NCBI GenBank assembly: GCA_020425885.1
Contig: JAGQRA010000067.1
Location: forward strand, 1 to 14,548
Reading direction: 5' to 3'
DNA from: Planctomycetota bacterium
Lineage (GTDB): Bacteria > Planctomycetota > UBA1135 > UBA2386
DNA: 14,548 nt
The position numbers were made by a program, and so were the translations under genes. Positions within the stretch are counted from its first letter, which is position 1. Every line of letters begins with the position of its first letter. Of this stretch, positions 6,793 through 14,052 are shown piece after piece. The notes beneath the pieces were generated by a model, which had not been told where the DNA came from, made no database searches, and saw only the letters and a list, made by a program, of their open reading frames with translations.

Positions 6793-9399
6793 TCACCGAT
6801 GCAGGCGGGCCAGCGCAGCGCCCAGGTCGCCGGCATCGAGGGCCAGCCGCACGCCTTCGCTGGCGGGGAGAACGATTTCGTCCGGTCGCGGCCTGAGATC
6901 GACCGTGTTCACGTGCCCGCCAGCACTGAGGACGGCGACGACGCGGAAGGTCCCGGACCAGCGGGATCTCACGATCGCGCGACCGTGTGAGTCGACGGCG
7001 GGGCTCTCGGCGAAGAAGCGGCGAAGGGCATCGGAAGGACCGTTGTCGAAGTAGGCCCGCGAATCGGCGGAGAGATCGAGCGTCGGCAGCAGCAGGAGTC
7101 GCAGGCCGACATCGGCCGGGAGCGACAGCGGAACCTCGACGTCGATGCGCGACTCGGTCGCGGGCAGCAGGCGCACCGTACTCGATTCCAGAATCGCCGG
7201 TTCGTGCGCGATGCAGTAGCCATCGGCGATGACGAACGCTTCCACGCTGGTCGATGCGAACAGAACGGCGACGCCCGTCGTCAGCGAGTACGCGTGCCAG
7301 TCGACTTCGTTGCTGCGTACGAGCACGTAGGCGCCCGGGCTGGCGATCGGCGAGCCGTCTGCCGTCATGGCGCGGATCTCGATTCTGCGCAGGCGTCCGC
7401 GCAGGTCGATGTCATTGAGCTTTGGAGCACCATCCCGACCACTCGGCACTTCGATGGGGCCCAGGCAGAGGATCGGCTCCGGGTTGCCGGTGCAGCTCAC
7501 CGTGAGCTCGTACTGACCGGGCAACAGGTGACGCCATCGGCGCTCCATGCGACCACCGTGCTCATCTCGATCCTTGCTGAGATTCAAACGTCCCCGCCCC
7601 TCCTCGATCGGCGTCGCCTCGCGTCCCGAGGCGAGGTGACGCAGGCATGTGGAGAGCCGTGAATGGGCCATGTCGTCAGCCACCAGGAAGGTGGCGTGAA
7701 CCGCACCAGCCTCGATGACCGTAACGACGACGTCGCGCGCGCCCGGCTCGAACTCGGTCGGATTCGCGGTCAGGAATGCGCCTTCGTCCGCGATCAGGCG
7801 CAGGCGAGAGCCTGGCGGCATACTGCCGTGGATCTCGAATTGGCCCTCGTCGGGTCCCCAGTCCGCTGTGAGCCATTCGCGACTCCACTCGCCGTCTTCG
7901 TAGCGCTCGACATCGATCTCGACGTCGTCCAGCGGAGTGGACGGATCGACCTGGGTCCGGCCGGCGACCAGGATGCCGCGCCGCTGCAGCCTGACTTCAC
8001 CGAGGTCGTTGACGCCGGCGCAGATCGCGCGCGGCGGCAACTCGACCTCCAGGCGAGGCGTCGCCTCCAACGCGATGCCAATCCTCCAGGTCTCGCCGTC
8101 CATGTCATTCGAGAGGTTGAAGCGCATGCGTCCGGCGACGTCCGTTCGCGCGCCATATCCACCCCCGCCTCTCGAACTGGCGAACGACACACGGATCTCC
8201 GATTCCGCGACGACGGAGCCGTCGGGCCTGAGGACGGTCGCCGTCAGGATGGCATCGAGAGCCGACTCGGCCAGTGTGATCTCGACCTCCGGTGCCGCGC
8301 GCGTCGGACCAACGTGGCTCCTCCACAGCTGCATGTGCTGAGCGATCAGGTGCTTGTCGAGGGCGACATGGGAGAACACGGCGTCGCCGGCGGGGGTGAG
8401 AGCGGCCGCCGTACGGGCGCTCCTGCTCGCGTTCCAAAGATCGTATTCCTCTCTCCGACTCCTCGGCTTCTGGTCGAGCAAGGTGAGCTCGACCCTCCGA
8501 TACGCATCGTAGGCCAGATCGAGTGGTCGCCCCTGGGCGTCGCGAACGTGCACGATGACACGGCCACTCGGCGGGAGCCGCAAGACGATCTCGGCCGGTG
8601 GCGAGCTGAAGTCGACCTCGACCATCGGGCTGAAGCAGCCTCCGATGCTCGCCCGGATGCGTCGCACATCGGACAGATGGTCGCAGACATGACACTGCGC
8701 GTGACGGATCTCGAGACGCCCCGCAAGGTCCGTCGCACCGTGCCGCGTTTCCGAAGTGCCCTGTCCGATCCACTCGGCCTCGGCACGGATCTCGGCCCCT
8801 TTGCACGCCAGCCCATCAGCGTCCAGGACCAGGATCGACAGCGTGCGGTCTGGCAACAGCGCGAGGATGATCGGCCCCTTGGCACTCGAATCGACGTACC
8901 TCGCATGGAACAACTCGCCCTGACTGGCACCAAGGAGCACGTCCCCTGGCGGCAACATGACCGTGCAATGGCCGGTCGGATCTGTGATGGCCGTCCCACC
9001 GATGCGCTCGAGATAGGCGCGAAGGTCGAGTTCCTGGAGCGCGGCGAGTTCGCGCTGCTCCTCGGTCGAAACGCCGTAGGGCTCGGACGGCGCAAAGCGC
9101 ACCGTGGCGCCGCCGATCGGGTCGCCGGTGATGGCGACGACGACCAACACATCGACGGCGAGCGCGGCCTCCGCCAGCGGCGCGGCCTCACGCCATGTCG
9201 GTTCGTCATCTTCGATCGTTGTCGTCGCCTGCACGCCATCGGCGACGTTCGACCGGGTCGCACTCGCGGTCTTCTCAGCTGTCACCGGACCAAACGGGGC
9301 AGCCTCCGATGCCGGCCCCATCCACAACCACGAAGCCAGCAACAGACCGGAGGCAACCGCGATCGCCAGCGCGAACGCGAGCGCATGGGGAGCACGCAT
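6793..9399 (-). CDS. Large membrane-anchored or secreted protein with carboxypeptidase-regulatory-like beta-sandwich repeats
   Basis: The protein has 868 residues starting at ATG 9399, fixed by a strong AGGAGA ribosome-binding site (9404-9409) just upstream. Residues 5-27 are a hydrophobic N-terminal segment without a clear cleavage site, so it may be a signal anchor. A low-complexity Ala/Thr/Glu linker to about 80 follows. The body shows several Ig-like/carboxypeptidase-regulatory-like units with the usual layout of a strand, a D(A/P)xGxP turn and a DxxGxxxxxLPPG end. Examples are ITDPTGHCTVMLPPG (138-152), VIVHVRDAQGRPL (281-293), TVLRPDGSVV with TDVAGRMRF (388-427), LVAGRTQVDPSTPLDD (477-492) and IEIRAMTADGSPI (673-685). 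Such folds are usually scaffolds in surface proteins; no peptidase motif is present, so it is not a carboxypeptidase. Its stop is 24 nt from the hybrid-kinase stop (convergent). Function is unknown. Confidence 0.88.
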   Translation of the reverse strand: MRAPHALAFALAIAVASGLLLASWLWMGPASEAAPFGPVTAEKTASATRSNVADGVQATTTIEDDEPTWREAAPLAEAALAVDVLVVVAITGDPIGGATVRFAPSEPYGVSTEEQRELAALQELDLRAYLERIGGTAITDPTGHCTVMLPPGDVLLGASQGELFHARYVDSSAKGPIILALLPDRTLSILVLDADGLACKGAEIRAEAEWIGQGTSETRHGATDLAGRLEIRHAQCHVCDHLSDVRRIRASIGGCFSPMVEVDFSSPPAEIVLRLPPSGRVIVHVRDAQGRPLDLAYDAYRRVELTLLDQKPRSRREEYDLWNASRSARTAAALTPAGDAVFSHVALDKHLIAQHMQLWRSHVGPTRAAPEVEITLAESALDAILTATVLRPDGSVVAESEIRVSFASSRGGGGYGARTDVAGRMRFNLSNDMDGETWRIGIALEATPRLEVELPPRAICAGVNDLGEVRLQRRGILVAGRTQVDPSTPLDDVEIDVERYEDGEWSREWLTADWGPDEGQFEIHGSMPPGSRLRLIADEGAFLTANPTEFEPGARDVVVTVIEAGAVHATFLVADDMAHSRLSTCLRHLASGREATPIEEGRGRLNLSKDRDEHGGRMERRWRHLLPGQYELTVSCTGNPEPILCLGPIEVPSGRDGAPKLNDIDLRGRLRRIEIRAMTADGSPIASPGAYVLVRSNEVDWHAYSLTTGVAVLFASTSVEAFVIADGYCIAHEPAILESSTVRLLPATESRIDVEVPLSLPADVGLRLLLLPTLDLSADSRAYFDNGPSDALRRFFAESPAVDSHGRAIVRSRWSGTFRVVAVLSAGGHVNTVDLRPRPDEIVLPASEGVRLALDAGDLGAALARLHR

Positions 9400-9403
9400 G
9401 GGT

Positions 9404-9409
9404 TCTCCT
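9404..9409 (-). promoter_or_regulatory. Strong Shine-Dalgarno AGGAGA of the 868-aa gene
   Basis: AGGAGA within GAGGAGAACC sits 4 nt before ATG 9399. It is the only near-perfect ribosome-binding site in the window and decides this start. Confidence 0.7.
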
Positions 9410-9530
9410 CGGAGAGGGGTGGTGAAGCTCGTCCTTCACTAGTCCCACCTCGCTCCCGGTTACCCATCATGCGGCGCTGATGAACCGGTGCCTCCGGGTG
9501 GATAGGCAGCGCACGCGCCGACTCGCAGGA

Positions 9531-9544
9531 GACGCCGGGGCGTC
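9531..9544 (-). terminator. GC hairpin downstream of the 368-aa gene
   Basis: GACGCC (9531-9536) and GGCGTC (9539-9544) form a perfect inverted repeat, physically a 5-bp stem with a 4-nt loop. It lies 25 nt past the stop of the minus-strand gene ending at 9570. There is no U-tract. The rest of 9400-9569 holds the ribosome-binding site of the next gene and a weak -10-like TAGTGA near 9435-9440 (minus strand). Confidence 0.3.
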
Positions 9545-9569
9545 GTGCGGCGCAGCCAACCGCAGTGAC

Positions 9570-10676
9570 CTACAGGTATTCGAACCGCCAGACGTGCGCC
9601 AGGTAGGTCGTGACCCGGCCGGTCGACAACGTCGAGTCACCCTCACACAAGGCCATGTCGAGCGTCGACGGCGCGCTGCCGACCGTCCAGCGGAACCCGT
9701 TGCTCGACGCCAGGTCGTTGAGGTTGAACCACTGCGTCGTCAGTTCGAACCCCGACCATGCCGAACTGGGCGGCAGGTCCACGAGCACCTCGGCCATCGC
9801 CGTGATGTAGGAACCGCCCGACTCCGCCGTCATCGTCGCCGGCACCATCGCCAGGATACCCAGCGGGCTGACATAGCTGACGCAACCCGGCGTCGGCACG
9901 CCCCACTGACTCAGCAACGGATACTGCGGGAACGCCGGCGCCCTCGCCTCGGCGCCGAAGACGGCGATCGCCAGATCACCGGTGTCGCCTTCGGCGCGGA
10001 AGATGGCACTCCCACCCGGGATCAGACTGCGCCGCGAGACCCGGCTCCATTGGCGCTGCGGGCCACCGAAGGGACCGCAGCCGGGCCCGAGCTCGACGAT
10101 TGCGCTGCCGGGGATCACCTCCTCGATGGCGTCCGCCATCCACCACGCCTTCTGCCCCGGGATCGGTTGGCCGGTGATGTCGATGCAGAGCGTGCCGCCG
10201 GCGTAGTGGAACGGCTGTGTGAACGCGATGCGCAGCGTGTTGTTGGCGGTCCACTGCACCGTCGAACCGACCCCGCCGGTGACGGCGGGCGAGGCCGGCA
10301 GGTTGACCGTACCCGAGAACACCTGCACCGGAGCCGGGTTGGTGCCGACGTTGTGGGCGTAGACGTTGCTGCATCGCAGCGGCGTGTTCGGCGAGATCGA
10401 GAGCGTCACCGTGAAGTTCATCGCGCCGGCCAGATAGGCCTCGTCGACCGCCGTCCGCCGCAGCTCGATCGCCAGGATGTCGCGGCCGAGCATCGCCAGC
10501 AGATGACTCTCACCGATCAACGTCTGCTGCCGCGCCGGATCCGTGGCGCCGGCGATCCACTCGTAGCTCATCGCGTCGGTCGTCGCGTACGCGGCCGGCG
10601 CGACGACGAAGGACTGCGCGGCCAGGAACGTGGGCAGGGCCGCTGCGAGGAACGTGATTCTCGATGGCGTCGGCAT
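9570..10676 (-). CDS. Secreted planctomycete-type protein of unknown function
   Basis: The protein has 368 residues with a signal peptide (MPTPSRITFLAAALPTFLAAQ, cleavage probably after Ala20). The mature part is beta-rich. Recognisable blocks include RQQTLIGESHLLAMLG (49-64), ISPNTPLRCSNVYAHNVG (94-111), FHYAGGTLCIDITGQP (156-171), AWWMADA (177-183), GPGCGPFGGPQRQWSRV (197-213) and a C-terminal TTQWFNLN plus GFRWTVGS (313-334). I recall similar secreted proteins in planctomycete genomes, none with an assigned function. The middle-to-end part (PTPGCVSYVSPLG onward) may be a variant of the beta-sandwich module in the neighbouring secreted proteins. No active-site motif is visible; four Cys in the mature part (102, 164, 200, 265) could form disulfides. 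There is no Shine-Dalgarno; the leader is C/A-rich. It starts 48 nt after the 102-aa gene, so co-transcription is possible. Confidence 0.88.
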   Translation of the reverse strand: MPTPSRITFLAAALPTFLAAQSFVVAPAAYATTDAMSYEWIAGATDPARQQTLIGESHLLAMLGRDILAIELRRTAVDEAYLAGAMNFTVTLSISPNTPLRCSNVYAHNVGTNPAPVQVFSGTVNLPASPAVTGGVGSTVQWTANNTLRIAFTQPFHYAGGTLCIDITGQPIPGQKAWWMADAIEEVIPGSAIVELGPGCGPFGGPQRQWSRVSRRSLIPGGSAIFRAEGDTGDLAIAVFGAEARAPAFPQYPLLSQWGVPTPGCVSYVSPLGILAMVPATMTAESGGSYITAMAEVLVDLPPSSAWSGFELTTQWFNLNDLASSNGFRWTVGSAPSTLDMALCEGDSTLSTGRVTTYLAHVWRFEYL

Positions 10677-10688
10677 GGTGCGGCTCGA

Positions 10689-10719
10689 GGGTGGTTGGTG
10701 TGGGCTCTATGGGTGTGGG
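10689..10719 (+). other. G/T-rich tract with four GGG runs
   Basis: GGG runs at 10689-10691, 10702-10704, 10711-10713 and 10717-10719 are separated by loops of 10, 6 and 3 nt, a loose G-quadruplex pattern on the plus strand. It lies in the 48-nt gap before the 368-aa gene, so the corresponding transcript leader is C/A-rich and probably unstructured. Confidence 0.4.
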
Positions 10720-10724
10720 CGGTG

Positions 10725-11033
10725 TCAGTGCCCGGGTGTGGTGGAGACGACTTCGACGAAGATGATGCGAGCGTTGACTCCCTTGCCGACTCTGATGTGG
10801 ACGATCGTTCCCCCTGGCACGTTCGGGATCTGGACGGTCGTGTCCTTTCCCGGCTCGACGTCATAGGTCGTCGTGGTTTGAGTTGTGGGATCCACCACCT
10901 CGATTGAAGGTTCGTTCGGGCCGACGTTAACAGTGACCGAGCCACCTGGAGGAGCGGTCTCCGAGGTCCGAATGCCTTGAGGGTCCTGGCCGATGGGCGA
11001 CCTCCAAGTGGGCTTCGAGAGCGGGCGTGACAC
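10725..11033 (-). CDS. Small beta-rich protein, partner of the upstream membrane protein
   Basis: The protein has 102 residues from a GTG at 11033, the only usable start after the preceding gene, 26 nt past that gene's stop. Residues 1-27 are polar and Pro-rich with no signal peptide or membrane segment. Residues 28-98 look like one compact beta domain: PPGGSVTVNVGPNEPSIEVV, then TTTTYDVEPGKDTTVQIPNVPGG split by short turns, then VHIRVGKGVNARIIFVEVV. The regular alternation of hydrophobic and polar residues and the PGG/PGK turns support a real protein. I recall the combination GSVTVNVGPN with GKGxNxRII from small planctomycete proteins; no function is assigned. Codons use more A/T at third positions than the neighbours (several CCT, CAA, ACT, GAA). 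It is probably translated from the same mRNA as the 163-aa gene. The true start is uncertain. Confidence 0.72.
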   Translation of the reverse strand: MSRPLSKPTWRSPIGQDPQGIRTSETAPPGGSVTVNVGPNEPSIEVVDPTTQTTTTYDVEPGKDTTVQIPNVPGGTIVHIRVGKGVNARIIFVEVVSTTPGH

Positions 11034-11059
11034 TGAGACTCTTGCTTGTTGCGAGGTGG

Positions 11060-11551
11060 CTACTTGCGCTGCTTCTCCTCGTCGCGCCTTCGCTTGAGGT
11101 CTGCGACGCGCTCACCCAGCTTCAGCTCTGGCGGTGAAGTCAGATACTGGATGTTCTGAATGATGACCCCGATCACGACGTGGCCAACTCGGCGGTCAGG
11201 ATTGGAAATGATCTCGTGGCTCAAGCGATCGACGCCGCGCCATAGCACTTCGTCGTTCTTGTAGTCCGCCATCTGCGCAGTCAAGAAGTTCGGGGCCCTT
11301 GCAAACAGCTCGTCGAGGGGAGCCTTGACTGCCAGGTTCCTCCAGTAGTCGAGTTCCCGGTCGCCAGACGGCGCGAACTCCCCCACCTTCTCCTCACCCT
11401 GCGACGAAACCACCCCGATCGTGTAACCGCACGCTCCCCCACAGATCGACCCCGCAGCGAACATACCGCCCGCCAGCAGGAACGCCCGGCGCGTCGGCAT
11501 CGACGGCGGCTCGGGCTCGGGGGCAAGGAGATAGACCGGTTCCAGTTTCAT
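11060..11551 (-). CDS. Membrane protein with twin-arginine-type N-terminal segment, unknown function
   Basis: The protein has 163 residues from ATG 11551. Its N-terminus is a short Pro/Glu-rich tail (MKLEPVYLLAPEPEPP), then TRRAFL (20-25) directly before a Gly/Ala-rich hydrophobic stretch (about 23-48, with Cys37 and Cys41). TRRxFL matches the twin-arginine consensus apart from the usual lysine, so this could be a Tat signal-anchor or simply a single membrane span with a positive N-side. The rest is soluble and mostly helical: RELDYWRNLAVKAPLDELF (65-83), EVLWRGVDRLSHEIISNPDRR (101-121) and a charged Lys/Arg/Glu tail. I recall this N-terminal layout from planctomycete proteins, without known function. 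An upstream in-frame ATG at 11611 sits almost on the predicted -10 box and adds non-signal residues. The codon use has more A/T-ending codons and AGG than neighbours, hinting at a different history or lower expression. Confidence 0.82.
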   Translation of the reverse strand: MKLEPVYLLAPEPEPPSMPTRRAFLLAGGMFAAGSICGGACGYTIGVVSSQGEEKVGEFAPSGDRELDYWRNLAVKAPLDELFARAPNFLTAQMADYKNDEVLWRGVDRLSHEIISNPDRRVGHVVIGVIIQNIQYLTSPPELKLGERVADLKRRRDEEKQRK

Positions 11552-11612
11552 CAGCCACCCAGTTGTAGTGGCCACCAGGTTGCATGGGTCGGTGGCCGGA
11601 CGAGAGGCCATG

Positions 11613-11642
11613 ATTGTCCCGGCGCGGAAGCCGCCGGGTCAA
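11613..11642 (-). promoter_or_regulatory. Sigma-70-like promoter for the 163-aa/102-aa gene pair
   Basis: On the minus strand TTGACC (11637-11642, 5 of 6 to TTGACA) and GACAAT (11613-11618, 4 of 6 to TATAAT) are separated by 18 nt. Transcription would begin near 11606 and give a leader of about 55 nt before ATG 11551. This is the best promoter match in the window and supports the shorter start of the 163-aa gene. Confidence 0.5.
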
Positions 11643-11652
11643 GCGGCAAGCC

Positions 11653-11679
11653 GGTTTCCGTTGTCGTTCCATGGAAACC
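11653..11679. repeat. Inverted repeat GGTTTCC...GGAAACC with nested palindrome
   Basis: GGTTTCC (11653-11659) and GGAAACC (11673-11679) are exact inverted copies around 13 nt. A second perfect 10-bp palindrome, TTCCATGGAA, lies at 11667-11676. The site is 39 nt past the oxidoreductase stop and just upstream of the -35 box of the next gene, so it could be a terminator stem or an operator. No U-tract follows on the minus strand. Confidence 0.4.
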
Positions 11680-11718
11680 ACGGGGGCACGCGGCCGCACC
11701 AGGCCACCCGGAGGCTCT

Positions 11719-13788
11719 TCACTTCAGCAGCTGCACCGCGTCGGCGACGACGTGACCATCGGTCCCGTCGGTGCGCACCTCGATCCGCGCCTCGGCGTCG
11801 AATGCAAAACGCCCCAACGCCACCCACATGCCGTCGATCGCCGGCCGCTGGCGCTGATCGACGCGCACCTCCGTCGCGCCGCCGCGATGATGAACGACGA
11901 CGGGCACGTTCGACGCGCGATTGCCGGCCGCGGTGTAGGCGAACCGCGCCTCGTAGCTGCCGGGCTCAGGCAACGCCGCGACGAACGTCATTGACGTCGC
12001 ACCCTTGCCGCGATCGCCATCATGGCGATAGCCATCGCCGACGAACGGCCGCACGGCCCGGCTCTCGACCCAGGATCCGACCGCGATCGCCGACGAATCG
12101 TCGACGACGATGCCGGGCAACGCGTCGATCGACACCGCCGCGCCCTGTGCCTCGAGCACCTGGCCGTCCGCGATCAACCGCGTGCGCAGCGTCGCGTAGT
12201 CGAGATCCTGCAGCGCGACGCCGGCATCGATCGCCAGCGCCGCCGCCGTGGCCGCCGACTGGCCGAGGATCATGAACACCGGCTCCATGCGGATCGAACC
12301 GTAGGCGATGTGCGAACTGCTGACGGCGCAGACGACGAGCAGGTTGCGGCACTCGTCCCGCCGTGGCAGCAACGCGCCGTAGTCGATCGGGTACGGGCCG
12401 CCGGGCGAGACCTGGACGTCGCCCTCGTTGCGCACGTGCCCACGCGCATCGACGTAACGCTGCACGTTGTGGCTGTCCATGTTGTAGGACCCCAGGCCGA
12501 CCGGCCGCGGCGTCGCCGCTCGTCGTCGCAGGTGGTTCTCGGTGACGACGAAGTCGCCGACCATGCGCCGCGCCTCGCGCACGTAGATCTGGTGCGGCCA
12601 GTGACCGTTGTCGCCGAACTCGTCCCTGGCCAGCCCCCACTCGCCGTACCACGCCCGCACGTCCTCGGGCACCCGCGGGTCGTTGGCGAGGAACCAGCAG
12701 TAGCCCTTCTGATAGGTCTCGTGCTCGGCCACGATCTCGCGTCGCTGCGCGTACGAGGCCTCGGGGTAGTCGTAGTTGGCGCCGATGTCGTCGGTCGAGA
12801 ACGAGCCGTGGTTGTTGGTGTCGGTCTTGAGGTTCGGCAGCATGTCGAACTTGCCGCGGACGTGCCGGCTGCCGGCCAGCAGCGCGCGCAGCAGCAGCTC
12901 GTACTGGCGCGCGTCGTAGCCCTCGGGCTTCGCGAACGGCACACGGTTGTCGACCGCGCGCGTCAGGCACATGCGGAAGTTGTAGGCCTGCACGCGATGG
13001 TCGCCGGCGCCGTTCCGGCCAGGGTCGCCGCCGTGCACACGCGGCAGCAGGCCGCTGCCCGGGTCGTCGGCCACGACGTAGGGGCTGACCGGCTGCTCGA
13101 ACTGGTGCTTGTCGGCCGGCGCCTGCACGCCGTTGAGTCGTTCGCCGTAGACCTCGTTGCCTTCGCGCCCGACCGCGTAGCTCACTCCCGCTGCTGCCAT
13201 CAGGTCGCCCTCATAGGTCGCGTCGACGAACATGCGGCCGCGGTAGACAGAGCCGTCGAGCGTCCGGATCGACACGATGCGACCATTCTCGATGACGACG
13301 CCGTCGTCGCGATCGAGCCAGCGGTCGCGATGCACCGCGATCTCGTGCTCGCGCACGAGGTCGTCGAACACCCGCTCCGCCACGTGCGGTTCGAACGTCC
13401 ATTGCGCGTCGTCGTCGGGCCGGTAGCGCGCATAGTCCGCCGATCGCTGCCACACCCAGCTGCGATCGTCGTCGTAGACCTGCTTGACGCGGCGATAGAA
13501 CTCGCGGCTGATGCCGCCGATCACGCGCTTGTCGCCGTTGTCGGTCCAACCGAGCCCGCTACTCGTCATGCCGCCGAGGTGACGGTCGGGGCAGACGATG
13601 ACGACCGATCGCCCCATCCGCACCGCCTGCACCGCCGTCGCGATCGCCGCCGACGTGCCGCCGTAGACGACGAGGTCGGCATCGATGCGGGTCGGCGGCG
13701 TGTCGCCGGCATCCTGCGCGGGTGCGGCGACGGCGAGGATCATCGACAGCAAGGCGGCCGCTGGCGTCGGGTTGGTCGGCTGGGTCAT
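11719..13788 (-). CDS. Exported FAD-dependent oxidoreductase with golvesin-like C-terminal domain
   Basis: The protein has 689 residues. A modest N-terminal export signal (residues 1-25, ending AAPAQ) precedes a FAD_oxidored (PF12831-type) fold. The dinucleotide-binding strand-turn-helix is DLVVYGGTSAAIATAVQAVRMG (38-59), then HLGGMTSSGLGWTDNG (70-85), which is diagnostic of the family, the second FAD motif GRMFVDATYEGDLMAAAG (184-201), NFRMCLTR (270-277), and SIRMEPVFMILGQSAATAAALA (498-519) closing the fold. Residues about 560-689 (VVDDSSAIAVGSW, PEPGSYEARFAYTAAGNRASN, DGMWVALGRFAF, GHVVADAVQLL) match the golvesin/xanthan-lyase-type C-terminal beta domain, a probable carbohydrate- or surface-binding tail. 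Relatives are common in planctomycetes; substrates are generally unknown, and sugar or lactone-like substrates are only speculation. There is no Shine-Dalgarno. It heads the minus-strand run; the next gene has its own promoter candidate. Confidence 0.92.
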   Translation of the reverse strand: MTQPTNPTPAAALLSMILAVAAPAQDAGDTPPTRIDADLVVYGGTSAAIATAVQAVRMGRSVVIVCPDRHLGGMTSSGLGWTDNGDKRVIGGISREFYRRVKQVYDDDRSWVWQRSADYARYRPDDDAQWTFEPHVAERVFDDLVREHEIAVHRDRWLDRDDGVVIENGRIVSIRTLDGSVYRGRMFVDATYEGDLMAAAGVSYAVGREGNEVYGERLNGVQAPADKHQFEQPVSPYVVADDPGSGLLPRVHGGDPGRNGAGDHRVQAYNFRMCLTRAVDNRVPFAKPEGYDARQYELLLRALLAGSRHVRGKFDMLPNLKTDTNNHGSFSTDDIGANYDYPEASYAQRREIVAEHETYQKGYCWFLANDPRVPEDVRAWYGEWGLARDEFGDNGHWPHQIYVREARRMVGDFVVTENHLRRRAATPRPVGLGSYNMDSHNVQRYVDARGHVRNEGDVQVSPGGPYPIDYGALLPRRDECRNLLVVCAVSSSHIAYGSIRMEPVFMILGQSAATAAALAIDAGVALQDLDYATLRTRLIADGQVLEAQGAAVSIDALPGIVVDDSSAIAVGSWVESRAVRPFVGDGYRHDGDRGKGATSMTFVAALPEPGSYEARFAYTAAGNRASNVPVVVHHRGGATEVRVDQRQRPAIDGMWVALGRFAFDAEARIEVRTDGTDGHVVADAVQLLK

Positions 13789-13881
13789 CGGCGATCGGGC
13801 GACGGCGAATGGCAGGCCGCGTCCGCACGACTACTACAGTCCCGTCGGCGATGGGGGCCAGGCAAAAGGCATGCGTCGACC

Positions 13882-13900
13882 GCGACATCGGAAATGTCGC
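13882..13900. repeat. 7-bp perfect inverted repeat in the divergent spacer
   Basis: GCGACAT (13882-13888), loop CGGAA, ATGTCGC (13894-13900). It lies in the 331-nt spacer 13789-14119 between the oxidoreductase and the gene at 14120, about 94 nt before the oxidoreductase ATG. It could be an operator for either gene. Two copies of GCGATCGC (13935-13942, 13949-13956) lie nearby. No open frame with coding character was seen in this spacer. Confidence 0.3.
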
Positions 13901-14052
13901 CGAGATGGCGCGGAACTGTGGCCCGTTGCCGCTGGCGATCGCGCCGATGCGATCGCAGCCTCGGTTCGGCCTTTGCGGTTGCTCGCGTCGCGAATGCGGT
14001 CGACGCCCTTGCGCCCCGCACTGTGGCAACCTGATCGGACTTCAGAACGGTG

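Noticed and set aside
7663..9480. 605-codon open frame on the plus strand opposite the 868-aa gene
   Set aside because: The opposite frame encodes a strong ribosome-binding site, a hydrophobic N-terminus and ordered beta units; this one is Arg/Asp/Gly-rich with no domain, as expected for a GC-driven shadow.
11552..11611. Earlier ATG (11611) for the 163-aa gene
   Set aside because: It lies about 5 nt upstream of the predicted transcription start, and the added residues look like translated leader.
12022..14034. 670-codon open frame on the plus strand opposite the FAD oxidoreductase
   Set aside because: The minus strand shows unmistakable FAD_oxidored motifs; the plus frame is low-complexity Val/Ala/Arg/Asp-rich and runs into the divergent spacer.
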